Below the pieces are notes generated by a model that was not told where the DNA came from, did not search any database, and saw nothing but the letters and a program-made list of their open reading frames with translations. Both the position numbers and the translations under genes were made by a program. A stretch of DNA of 64,000 nucleotides from the NCBI RefSeq assembly GCF_001042635.1, contig NZ_AP012331.1, positions 1,054,001 to 1,118,000 on the forward strand, written 5' to 3'. This DNA is from Bifidobacterium scardovii JCM 12489 = DSM 13734. Its GTDB lineage: Bacteria > Actinomycetota > Actinomycetes > Actinomycetales > Bifidobacteriaceae. This document shows positions 26,300 to 34,664 of this stretch, piece after piece (position 1 is the stretch's first letter; each line of letters opens with the position of its first letter).

Positions 26300-28414
26300 A
26301 TGCGTACCACACTGGAAACCGTGAGCTGCGGCGAACTATCCGCCGTCTACCGCAAGGACGACGAGACCGGAGCCGTGGAGCTGGTATTGGTCCCGACCGC
26401 GCGCATCGACGACGTCGTGCGCGACGACTGCGCCGCCGAACCGCTCGTGCAGTCCAAGATCGTCGGCGACGACTATCCGTTCGGCTTCAGCCAGGGCCGC
26501 ACGATGCGCAACGCGAAAACCGTGACCGACCATATGTCGTACGGCGATCCCGTCGTCTCCCGCAATGCGTCGGACGGCTCACTCGCCGTGGTCACCCGCA
26601 TCGACGACGCGCGCGGCTGGCATTACGAGCACACGCTCACCATGACCCCGGCCAGCGGTGCCGCGGAGATCCGCACCGCGGTGGTCAACGAATCCAACCG
26701 CCCGATCACCCTGGAGATGCTCTCGAGCTTCACGCTCGGATCGATCTCGCCGTTCGCCAGGGGACTCGACCCGGAGAACCTGATCCTGCATCGTCTGCGC
26801 AGCACCTGGAGCGCCGAGGGACGGCTGCTCTCGCAGCCGGTCGAGAATCTTGAACTGGAACCCAGCTGGCAGAAGTACAGCGCGAACTCCGTGCGCTTCG
26901 GCTCGGTCGGCAGCTTCCCGGTGCGCGAATGGGTGCCATTCGCCGCCGTCGAGGACCAGCACGCGGGCGTCACCTGGGCCGTGGCCACCACGCACGCCTC
27001 CAGCTGGCAGATCGAGGCGTACCGCCGCGATGACGGACTGAGCCTGTCCGGCGGCATCGCCGACCGCGAATTCGGCCAGTGGACCAAGACCCTCGCCCCC
27101 GGCGAGCGCTTCGACGCTCCGTACGCGGTCGCCACCGCCGTGGTCGGCGGCGTCGACAAGGCCTCGCAGGTTCTGGCCGGCAATGTGCGCAAGGACCTGA
27201 AACTGCCGCAGAGCGAAGCTCATCTTCCGGTGATCTTCAACGAATTCTGCTCCACTTGGGGCACGCCGACCGAGCGGAGCGTCACCGAGCAGCTCGACGC
27301 CGTCAAGGCGCTCGGCGTGGAGTACTTCGTCATCGACGCCGGCTGGTTCGACGACCAGGCCTTCGAGGCGGCCAGCCGCTTCGGCAAGTGGGAGGTCAGC
27401 GCAACCGCGTTCCCGCACGGCATGAAGCCGGTGGTCGACAGGATCCACGATGCGGGTCTCAAGGCCGGCATCTGGTTCGAATTCGAGGTCGCCGGCCGCG
27501 AGGAGCCGGATTGCTTCAACAAGGCCGAATGGCTGCTGAAGCGCGACGGCCTGCCCATCACCTCCGGCAACCGCCGCTGGTGGGACATGCGCAATCCGGA
27601 GGTCCGGGAATACCTGGCGCACAAGGTCATCGACTTCCTCAAGGACAACGGCTTCGACTACATGAAGGTCGACTACAACGACACGATCGGCATCGGCTGC
27701 GAGACGCCCGGCGATCCGAACGCCTCGCTCGGCGAGGGCCTGTACGACCAGATCCAGGCGTCGCAGGCGTTCTTCCGCCGCATCCGCGAGGAACTGCCCG
27801 ACCTCATGATCGAGATCTGCGCCTCCGGCGGCCACCGCCTGGTGCAGAGCTTCATGGAGATCGGCGCCATGGCCAGCTTCTCCGACGCCCACGAATGCGA
27901 CTACATCCCGGTCGTGGCCGCCAACATGCACCGCATGATCCTGCCGCGCCAGTCGCAGATCTGGGCCGTGGTGCGCGAGGAGGCCTCGGCCGACAAGCTC
28001 TACTACCAGATCTGCTCCGGCCTCCTGGGCCGCCTGTGCTTCAGCGGCGACCCGAACGGGTTCACGGGCCGCAAGAACGACATCATCAAGGAAGGCGTCG
28101 CGTTCTACCACAAGGCCGCGCCGGTCATCGACCACGGCGAGAGCCGCTGGTACGGCTTGCAGCTCGGCAGCTACAGCCGGCCGGTCGGCTGGCAGGCCAT
28201 CGCCCGCGTCGGCGAGGCCGGCACCGAGGCGGAGGGCCGCACGCTCGTCGTGCTGCATACCTTCCACGACGCCCCCAGCGTGATCGACCTGCCGGTGCTC
28301 GGCCGGGTCGTCGGCGTCTTCCACCGCGACGGCATCCGGGTCGAGCGTTCCGGCCGCCAGCTGCGCATCACCGACCTGTCCGACTTCGACGGCGTCGCCG
28401 TCCTGCTGGAATAG
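26300..28414 (+). CDS. Alpha-galactosidase-like glycoside hydrolase family 36
   Basis: 704 residues from ATG 26300 (GAAAGGAAAAC upstream). N-terminal beta-sandwich (about 1-300), then a TIM barrel: FVIDAGWFDD, GIWFEFEVAG, the nucleophile Asp in MKVDYND (about 458) and the acid/base Asp in FSDAHECDY (about 529), then a C-terminal beta domain. GH36 covers alpha-galactosidases, alpha-N-acetylgalactosaminidases and raffinose-family synthases. No signal peptide is seen, so it should act on imported oligosaccharides. The lack of a neighbouring transporter means substrate entry is provided elsewhere. It is probably co-transcribed with the GH43 gene. Confidence 0.9.
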   Translation: MRTTLETVSCGELSAVYRKDDETGAVELVLVPTARIDDVVRDDCAAEPLVQSKIVGDDYPFGFSQGRTMRNAKTVTDHMSYGDPVVSRNASDGSLAVVTRIDDARGWHYEHTLTMTPASGAAEIRTAVVNESNRPITLEMLSSFTLGSISPFARGLDPENLILHRLRSTWSAEGRLLSQPVENLELEPSWQKYSANSVRFGSVGSFPVREWVPFAAVEDQHAGVTWAVATTHASSWQIEAYRRDDGLSLSGGIADREFGQWTKTLAPGERFDAPYAVATAVVGGVDKASQVLAGNVRKDLKLPQSEAHLPVIFNEFCSTWGTPTERSVTEQLDAVKALGVEYFVIDAGWFDDQAFEAASRFGKWEVSATAFPHGMKPVVDRIHDAGLKAGIWFEFEVAGREEPDCFNKAEWLLKRDGLPITSGNRRWWDMRNPEVREYLAHKVIDFLKDNGFDYMKVDYNDTIGIGCETPGDPNASLGEGLYDQIQASQAFFRRIREELPDLMIEICASGGHRLVQSFMEIGAMASFSDAHECDYIPVVAANMHRMILPRQSQIWAVVREEASADKLYYQICSGLLGRLCFSGDPNGFTGRKNDIIKEGVAFYHKAAPVIDHGESRWYGLQLGSYSRPVGWQAIARVGEAGTEAEGRTLVVLHTFHDAPSVIDLPVLGRVVGVFHRDGIRVERSGRQLRITDLSDFDGVAVLLE

Positions 28415-28425
28415 CCTCCCCATGC

Positions 28426-28450
28426 TGGCTCCCCTCAAAGAGGGGAGCCA
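28426..28450. repeat. REP-like hairpin
   Basis: TGGCTCCCCTC and GAGGGGAGCCA, joined by AAA, form an 11-base perfect stem between the GH36 and GH43 genes. It is the short version of the dispersed palindrome family and may reduce read-through. Confidence 0.65.
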
Positions 28451-28493
28451 AGACTCAGAACTTAAGACTTAAGCAACCAAGCAAGGAACACCA

Positions 28494-30152
28494 ATGACCA
28501 CGATGATCAAGAACCCGATCCTGCCGGGCTTCCACCCGGATTCGAGCGCCCTGCGCGTCGGCGACGACTACTACATCGCCAACTCCACCTTCGAATGGTG
28601 GCCGGGCATCGACATCTACCACTCCAAGGACCTCGTCAACTGGGAGTGGGTCGCCTCGCCGGTCAACCGCGAATCCCAGGTCGATCTCAAGGGCAACTAC
28701 GACTCCGGCTCCCTGTGGGCGCCCCACCTGAGCTACGCCGACGGCAGGTTCTGGCTCGTCTACACCGACGTGAAAACCTACGCGCCGTTCAAGGACACCC
28801 TGAACTACGTGATCACCGCGCCGTCCATCACCGGCCCGTGGAGCGAACCGCACTTCCTGACCGCCTCCGGCTTCGATCCGGCCATCTTCCACGATGATGA
28901 CGGCCGCAAGTGGTTCCTCAACATGCTCTATGACTACCGCCCCGGCCACGCCATGTTCGCCGGCACCGTGATCCAGGAGTTCGACCCCGAGTCGATGACC
29001 CTGATCGGCGAGCGCAAGCACTTTTACAAGGGCACCAAGCTCGGCGTGTGCGAGGGCCCGCAGATCCTCAAGAAGGACGGGTACTACTATCTGCTGTGCG
29101 CCGCCGGCGGCACCGGCTACATGCACGCCGCCACCGTGGCCCGCGCCCGTTCGCTCGAGGGCCCGTTCGAGGATTCGCCGTACACGCCGTTGATGACCAC
29201 GCGCGACGAGCCGGGCAACCCGCTGCAGAAGTCCGGCCACTGCTGCTTCCTGCAGATCGGCGACGAATGGTACGTCACCCAGATCTGCGGTCGCCCGCTG
29301 ACCGAGCGCGGCAACTGCACGCTGGGACGCGAGACCGCCATCCAGAAGATCTACTGGACCGAGGACGGCTGGCCGCGCCTGATCAACGACACCATCAGCC
29401 CCGACCTCGAGGTCCCGGCCCCCAAGATCGCCCGGAACGTGGTGCAGAACATGGACCATTCCGAGCGCGTGGAGTTCGAGCTGGACGGCGTGGCGCAGGC
29501 CAACGCGCCCCTCACCTCCGTGACCGACCCGGCCATCCCGCCGAGCCTGAAGACCCTGCGCACCGCCCTCACGGCCGAAGAGCACTACAGCCTCACCGCC
29601 CGCCCCGGCTGGCTGCGCCTCTACGGCGCCCAGTCGCTGCGCTCCCAGCACCTGCAGACCCTGTTCGCCCGCCGTTGGGAGGCCTATGATTTCGACGTCG
29701 AAACCGTGCTCGACTTCGACCCGGCCAACTACCAGCAGATGGCCGGCCTGATCCTCTACTACGACACGCAGAACTGGATCTACGCCTACGTCTCCTTCGA
29801 CTCCGAAGGCAGCGACAAGCGCATCATCCAGGTGCTGCGCTGCGACCACGAGCGGCTGGAATACGGTTCCGAGGCCATCGCGCTCGAGGACGGGCCGGTG
29901 CGCATCAAGGTCGAGGTGCGCCACGACAAGGCGAACTTCTTCTATGCGCAAGGCGAGAACATGCACGCCGACAACGCTCCGTGGAAGGCGGTGGGCGGCG
30001 CACAGCCCGCCGACCACATCAGCGACGACTACGTGGAGAGCCAGATCATGGGCTGTGCGTTCACCGGCGCCATGGTAGGCATCTGCGCGCAGGACATGGA
30101 CGCCCATCTCTCGCACGCCGACTTCCAATACCTCGACTACCGGGAGAAATAA
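28494..30152 (+). CDS. Glycoside hydrolase family 43 beta-xylosidase-like
   Basis: 552 residues with AAGGA upstream. Five-bladed propeller with the three family acids: Asp in GFHPDSS (about residue 15), Asp in GFDPAIFHDDDG (about 126) and Glu in GVCEGPQ (about 186). The C-terminal beta-sandwich (about 340-552), ending in a DFQYLDYREK-type tail, is typical of the XynB-like beta-D-xylosidase group (GH43 subfamily 11). No export signal, so it is cytoplasmic and releases xylose (or arabinose) from imported xylo-oligosaccharides. It lies between GH36 and a TIM-barrel isomerase gene on the same strand. Confidence 0.92.
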   Translation: MTTMIKNPILPGFHPDSSALRVGDDYYIANSTFEWWPGIDIYHSKDLVNWEWVASPVNRESQVDLKGNYDSGSLWAPHLSYADGRFWLVYTDVKTYAPFKDTLNYVITAPSITGPWSEPHFLTASGFDPAIFHDDDGRKWFLNMLYDYRPGHAMFAGTVIQEFDPESMTLIGERKHFYKGTKLGVCEGPQILKKDGYYYLLCAAGGTGYMHAATVARARSLEGPFEDSPYTPLMTTRDEPGNPLQKSGHCCFLQIGDEWYVTQICGRPLTERGNCTLGRETAIQKIYWTEDGWPRLINDTISPDLEVPAPKIARNVVQNMDHSERVEFELDGVAQANAPLTSVTDPAIPPSLKTLRTALTAEEHYSLTARPGWLRLYGAQSLRSQHLQTLFARRWEAYDFDVETVLDFDPANYQQMAGLILYYDTQNWIYAYVSFDSEGSDKRIIQVLRCDHERLEYGSEAIALEDGPVRIKVEVRHDKANFFYAQGENMHADNAPWKAVGGAQPADHISDDYVESQIMGCAFTGAMVGICAQDMDAHLSHADFQYLDYREK

Positions 30153-30160
30153 CCGTTCTC

Positions 30161-30255
30161 GGCTCCCCTCTGGAGGGGAGCTGTCGCGAAGCGACTGAGG
30201 GGAGGTCACGAACCACCCTCAGTCAGCTGCGCTGACAGCTCCCGCCAGCGGGAGC
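30161..30255. repeat. REP-like palindromic repeats, facing pair
   Basis: One copy reads GGCTCCCCTC..GAGGGGAGC, GTCGCGAAGCGAC, TGAGGGGAGG (30161-30205). A second, inverted copy (30213-30255) reads ACCACCCTCAGTCAGC..GCTGACAGCTCCCGCCAGCGG. The facing arrangement is the clearest example of the family in the window. Confidence 0.75.
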
Positions 30256-30282
30256 GGAACCCCAACGAAAGGACAAACAACA

Positions 30283-31170
30283 ATGACATGGGAACTGGCT
30301 GCGTCGACCCTCGGCGCTCCGTACGATTCGATGGACGAGCTCGCCAAGACCTTCAAGGCCACCGGCGTCAAGCAGATCGAGGTGGCCGTCGGCGATGAGA
30401 TGAAGTTCACGATGGCCTCCACCGACGACGAGCTCAAGGCCATGCGCGACGAACTGGCCGAGAAAGCCGGCGTCTCCATCTTCGCCGTCGACTCGCGCGT
30501 GCAGGTGTGCAACACCGCCCGCGAGGACGACGAACTGGTCGAAAGTCTCGAGCACTGCCTGCACATGGCCGACGTGCTCGGCGCCAAGTACGTGCGCGTC
30601 TTCCCGACCGCGCCGCTCGAGTCGAGCTGGGATCCGGACCGCCTGCCCGGCATGGTGCTGCCCGAAGGCATGAACCTGGCCGGCGTCTCCAAGCGCGGCG
30701 CCGAGATCATCGCCCGCGCCCTGCCGACCGCCGACAAGCTCGGCGTCCAGCCGCTCATCGAAACGCACGACAGCCACACCAACGGCGAGCGCAACGCGAT
30801 CATCCACTACTACCTCGATAAGCTGGCCCCGGGCAACCAGGCCGGCTCCATCTGGGATATCGCCCACCCGTGGCGCGTGGGCGAGGCTCCGGCCAAGACC
30901 TTCGAATACCTCAAGCCGTACCTGGTGGGTGGCCGCGGCGTCGTCCAGATCAAGGACTGCGCGTTCCCCGGCGACCAGACCCCGGTGCTGCAGGGCACCG
31001 GCCGCGTGCCGCTGGCCGAATGCTGCAAGCTCCTCAAGGACGGCGGCTACACCGGCCCGCTGTCTCTGGAGTGGGAGCGCCGCTGGTACCCGCAGGTCGA
31101 GCCGCTCGAGGAGGCCCTGAAGGCCGCCCGCAAGGCCATCGAGGCCCTGCCCGCCGAATCCCAGCGGTGA
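30283..31170 (+). CDS. Xylose isomerase-like TIM-barrel sugar isomerase/epimerase
   Basis: 295 residues; GAAAGGACAAACAACA precedes the ATG. AP endonuclease 2 / sugar phosphate isomerase fold: GAKYVRVFP, LIETHDSHTNG (metal-ligand Glu and His), GSIWDIAHPWRVGE (Asp/His) and LSLEWERRW (last Glu). These four positions match the divalent-metal site of hydroxypyruvate isomerase and ketose 3-epimerase relatives. The precise substrate cannot be told. With glycerate kinase and a hydroxyacid dehydrogenase nearby, a role in hydroxypyruvate or tartronate semialdehyde interconversion is conceivable, but a pentose step is as likely. A terminator follows. Confidence 0.85.
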   Translation: MTWELAASTLGAPYDSMDELAKTFKATGVKQIEVAVGDEMKFTMASTDDELKAMRDELAEKAGVSIFAVDSRVQVCNTAREDDELVESLEHCLHMADVLGAKYVRVFPTAPLESSWDPDRLPGMVLPEGMNLAGVSKRGAEIIARALPTADKLGVQPLIETHDSHTNGERNAIIHYYLDKLAPGNQAGSIWDIAHPWRVGEAPAKTFEYLKPYLVGGRGVVQIKDCAFPGDQTPVLQGTGRVPLAECCKLLKDGGYTGPLSLEWERRWYPQVEPLEEALKAARKAIEALPAESQR

Positions 31171-31212
31171 GCTGACCTGAGCTGACCGTTTCGTTTTCCT
31201 GTTTCATATCGG

Positions 31213-31263
31213 CGTATGGCCCGTCGAACGCATCGCGTATCGCTGCGTTCGACGGGCCATACG
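31213..31263 (+). terminator. Terminator closing the GH36-GH43-isomerase unit
   Basis: A 19-base perfect inverted repeat (CGTATGGCCCGTCGAACGC and its complement) with a 13-base loop, followed by TTT. It is one of the longest perfect stems in the window. Confidence 0.75.
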
Positions 31264-31329
31264 TTTCGGATCATGCGTTTGTTGACCCCGCTCGTCGTCC
31301 CGGTCTGTTCCCGACTATGTGAATTTGCG

Positions 31330-31395
31330 GAAAAGTGCAGAAAACTCGCATTTGAAATTACTGAAAAGTGCAGAAATCACTGATTTGAAATTGAG
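31330..31395 (+). repeat. 33-bp direct repeat upstream of the DUF4143 ATPase
   Basis: GAAAAGTGCAGAAA occurs at 31330-31343 and 31363-31376, and ATTTGAAATT at 31350 and 31383, both exactly 33 bases apart. A third partial GAGGAAAAA copy follows at 31393. The AT-rich repeat lies 60 bases before the ATPase start and covers its likely promoter. Confidence 0.7.
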
Positions 31396-31451
31396 GAAAA
31401 ATGTGATTCAGGATATCATCAAACTAGGTGTGGCATGAAAGGCGGGCGCTG

Positions 31452-32771
31452 ATGGCATTGAAACGCAAGGCATATGAACGCTTTGAGTTCTGGAAGCGGA
31501 ACAAGTCGAAGCAGGCGTTGCTGGTAACCGGGGCTCGTCAGGTCGGCAAGACGTATCTGGTTCGCGAGCTCATGCAGTCCCATTATCCGAATTCCGTGGA
31601 GATCAACCTTGCCGACGATGCCGCCGCACGCAGATCATTCGAGGCGGCCACCGATGCCGATGACCTGATGCTCAGAATTTCCGTGGCGGCGGATGCGCAT
31701 TTGGTGCCGCATGAGACGGCGATTTTCCTCGATGAGATCCAGGAATGCCCCAATGTGATGGAACATATCAAACTGCTCGTGGACAGAGGGGAATACGACT
31801 TCATACTGTCCGGTTCCTTGCTTGGCGTGAAATTGGAAGGTGCGGACTCGCTGCCTGGCGGATATCTGACCCAAGTGGAGATGTTCCCCCTTGATTTCGA
31901 GGAATTCTGCTGGGCGAACGGACTGCCCGAGGCGGCTTGGGACGGGGCCTGCAAGGCGTTCGTGTCACGCACGCCCGTTCCGGATTTCATCCATGAGAAG
32001 TTGCTGAAGCTGTTCCATCGTTACTTGTTGGTGGGAGGCATGCCGGATGCGGTGAATGCGTTCCTTGGCAGCGGCGTCATCGATCAGGTGCGTGTGTCGC
32101 AATCGGAGATCATCCGCGTCTACAAACGCGATATCGCCAAGTACGCGCCCAAGGAGAACCGGCTGGTCATTCAGAACATCTATGACTTGATACCCAGCGA
32201 ATTGACCGGAACCAGCAAACGCTTTAAATTCAGTTCGATTGAGAACGTGAAGCGATTCGATCAGGTGACCGACGAGTTCCTATGGCTTATTAATGCGGGC
32301 GTGGCCATCGCCACCTATAATGCTTCGGAACCCAGGCATCCATTGCTCATTGCAAAGAACGACAGCAGATTCAAGTTGTTCTATTCCGATGTGGGTCTTT
32401 TGACCAGCACATTCATTAAACGAGCCTCCATCGATCTGCTCGATGGCGGAACCAATATGAACGTCGGGGGCGTGTACGAGAACGCGGTGGCGCAGGAACT
32501 CAACACTCATGGTCTCTCGACGTACTATTGCGCGAGCAAACGCATGGGCGAGCTTGACTTCGTAACGGAACGAGCCGATGGCGGCGTCATCATGTTCGAG
32601 GTGAAATCGGGGTCCTCGTATCGAACGCATGCCTCTCTCACCAATGCGCTGAATGTAGCGAACAACGGTATCGATGAGGCGTATGTCCTTGCCGAGACCA
32701 ATGTGGAGGTCTCTGGCCCTGTGGTATATCTGCCGATATACATGGTGTCCATGTTCCATTTCGGCGACTGA
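31452..32771 (+). CDS. AAA ATPase with C-terminal DUF4143
   Basis: 439 residues from ATG 31452; the GTG 24 bases earlier lacks a ribosome binding site. Walker A is TGARQVGKT (26-34), Walker B IFLDEIQE (91-98), then LSGSLLG and a MFPLDFEEF segment typical of the family. The C-terminal half is DUF4143, with an ending resembling restriction-endonuclease-fold proteins (ELDFVTERADGGVIMFEVKSG: E...D...EvK). No function is firmly established for this large family. Codon use is less GC-rich than its neighbours, suggesting transfer. It stands alone in its transcription unit. Confidence 0.85.
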   Translation: MALKRKAYERFEFWKRNKSKQALLVTGARQVGKTYLVRELMQSHYPNSVEINLADDAAARRSFEAATDADDLMLRISVAADAHLVPHETAIFLDEIQECPNVMEHIKLLVDRGEYDFILSGSLLGVKLEGADSLPGGYLTQVEMFPLDFEEFCWANGLPEAAWDGACKAFVSRTPVPDFIHEKLLKLFHRYLLVGGMPDAVNAFLGSGVIDQVRVSQSEIIRVYKRDIAKYAPKENRLVIQNIYDLIPSELTGTSKRFKFSSIENVKRFDQVTDEFLWLINAGVAIATYNASEPRHPLLIAKNDSRFKLFYSDVGLLTSTFIKRASIDLLDGGTNMNVGGVYENAVAQELNTHGLSTYYCASKRMGELDFVTERADGGVIMFEVKSGSSYRTHASLTNALNVANNGIDEAYVLAETNVEVSGPVVYLPIYMVSMFHFGD

Positions 32772-32888
32772 GGCCGGGATGGTCGGCGTGGTGCTCTCCG
32801 TCTTCGATGCGGGTCGGGAGTCGGTTCAATGCCTTTCGGCGATCTCCTTGGCGTCGATGGCCGCCGGCTCGTCGCTGACTCCCCGCCG

Positions 32889-32969
32889 GACAAGCTGCTC
32901 GACAACATCCAGGAGCGGACCGTCAACGATCTGAAGCGGAAGGGAGCGAGCGTGGAGCCCGCCGGCTGA
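32889..32969 (+). pseudogene. Remnant of a solute-binding protein C-terminus
   Basis: Twenty-six codons ending in TGA encode DKLLDNIQERTVNDLKRKG followed by ASVEPAG. The same region of the downstream solute-binding gene, at 34407-34484, reads EQMLDTIQEWTLNDLKQKG followed by ISAESV. Nothing recognisable precedes it, so this is the tail of a second, mostly deleted copy of that gene. Confidence 0.7.
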
Positions 32970-33045
32970 ATCAAAAAACGACACGCCGGACGCCTGGCTT
33001 GATTGCGCAAACAACCGTTGTGAAACCTTGGCCAACAGACTTCTA

Positions 33046-33128
33046 TGTAACTAGTTTTATCGTTGATTTGACAACGATTTTACCGAGATGTTAGCTTGTA
33101 GTTGTTTCAGTGATGAAACTAGTTACAA
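33046..33128 (+). promoter_or_regulatory. Promoter with two LacI-type operators before the solute-binding gene
   Basis: TTGACA (33068-33073) is a consensus -35; a weak -10 (TAGCTT) follows at about 18 bases. TGTAACTAGTTTTA (33046-33059) upstream and GAAACTAGTTACAA (33115-33128) downstream are copies of the dyad TGTAACTAGTTACA found perfectly at 36551. Flanking sites would permit loop repression, most likely by the LacI protein encoded at 37557. Confidence 0.65.
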
Positions 33129-33153
33129 AGAAGAACCAAGGAAGGTTTTCGCA

Positions 33154-34484
33154 ATGAGCACTTCACGTCGTTGGACCAAGATCGCCGTCTCCGCCGCAGC
33201 CGCTGCAGGCATGCTCGTACCGCTCGCCGCATGCGGCTCCGGCACCGCCGGCAACGGCTCCGCCGATGCGAACGGCGTCACCACCATCGAGTGGTGGGGC
33301 TGGGAGCAGGGCCAGCAGGAACAGGCCGATGCCTTCAACAAGTCGTAGGACAAGATCAAGGTCGTCTTCAAGAAGCGGGCCTCCAACGTCAAGGCGGAGG
33401 AGTCGCTCGTCAACACCGTCAAGGCCGGCAGCGGCGTGCCCGACTTGGTCGAGGTCGACAAGGACTCGGCCATCTCGCTGCTCGCGGACGGCACCATCTA
33501 GGACATCAGCCAGTTCAACCCTGACCTGTCCAAGCTGAACCCGAACGTCGTGGACTCCTTCAAGGTGGGCGACCAGCTGGCCGCCATCCCGTTCCAGGCG
33601 GCCCCGCAGTTCATCATCGTCAACCAGAAGACCTTCGACGACAACGGCGTGAAGGTGCCAACCACGTGGGACGAGCTCATCCAGGCCGGCAAGGACCTGA
33701 AGGCCAAGAACCCGGACATCAAGATCCTGAACCTGGCCGGCGAGGACGCATCCACGCTGGTGATGCTGGCCCAGCAGTTCGGCGCCAAATGGTATTCGGT
33801 CAAGGGCGACAAGTGGGTCATCGACATCAACGGCCCCGAGTCCAAGAAGGCCGTGGACTACCTGCAGCAGATCGTGGACAACGACATGTTCAGCCAGAAG
33901 ACCTTCATCGAATGGGACGCGCTGATGCAGTTCTTCCAGTCCGGCAACCTGGCCATCATCCCTACCTCCACCTGGCAGCTGAGCGCCTACCAGTCCAACT
34001 TCCAGAACTCGCTGGGAGACTGGGTGGCCTATGACTGGCCGAAGGAATCCGCCGATTCCGACGTCGTCTCCCCGCTGAACGCCACCGGTTACGGCATCCC
34101 GAAGGGCGCCAAGAACACCGCGGCCGCCGTCACCTTCGCCGAATGGCTCACCATCGATGACGAGGCGTTGAAGATCGCGGCCGACCCGACCAAGGGCAGC
34201 GGCACGTTCCCGGCCCTGAAGGACGCGTCCGACTACATCGCCGCCTCCCTGCCCGACAAGCTCCTCAAGGACAAGTCACAGGCCGATGCCGTGGTCAAGA
34301 AGTCCGCCGAGACCGTCACCCCATACTCCCCGGCGTGAACTGGTCCTCGATGTGCAAGCAGCTGCAGGATCAGTGGGCCAAGTTCCTGAGCAAGCAGGTC
34401 ACCGGCGAGCAGATGCTCGACACCATCCAGGAGTGGACCCTGAACGACTTGAAGCAGAAGGGCATCAGCGCCGAATCCGTCTGA
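33154..34484 (+). pseudogene. Sugar ABC transporter solute-binding protein with two amber codons and a frameshift
   Basis: From ATG 33154 (AAGGAAGG upstream): lipoprotein signal with LAACGSG lipobox, then CUT1-type binding protein sequence (TTIEWWGWEQGQQEQADAFN). In-frame TAG occurs at 33346-33348 and 33499-33501. The same frame continues to TGA at 34336, where a one-base loss shifts the reading frame; in the next frame the expected ending (SSMCKQLQDQWAKFL to NDLKQKG and ISAESV) runs to 34484. Apart from the three lesions the protein is well preserved, at about 443 codons in total. Both amber codons could arise from CAG by C-to-T. Homologous to the intact protein at 49732. Confidence 0.85.
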
Positions 34485-34548
34485 CCGGCCAAGGCCCCGA
34501 GTCGCAACCGCAATCACGGCCGACCGCAGCCATCCCTCCGTCCTCAAC

Positions 34549-34583
34549 CGGCGCTCCCCGGTCCACAAGACAGGGGAGCGCCG
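34549..34583 (+). terminator. Stem-loop between solute-binding and permease genes
   Basis: CGGCGCTCCCC / GGGGAGCGCCG, an 11-base perfect stem with a 13-base loop and no T run. Such hairpins after the binding-protein gene usually lower downstream expression and stabilise the upstream message. The homologous operon at 49732 has one in the same place (51099-51140). Confidence 0.6.
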
Positions 34584-34600
34584 CCCATACCACCATCAAT

Positions 34601-34644
34601 CCGACCAATCACATCCGACCAATTACATCACCAACCAATCACAT
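34601..34644 (+). repeat. Three 14-bp direct repeats before the permease start
   Basis: CCGACCAATCACAT, CCGACCAATTACAT and CCAACCAATCACAT in tandem, ending 20 bases before the permease start codon. Unstructured CA-rich leader; its role is unknown. Confidence 0.6.
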
Positions 34645-34664
34645 CACTGAGCAATGGAGTTATC

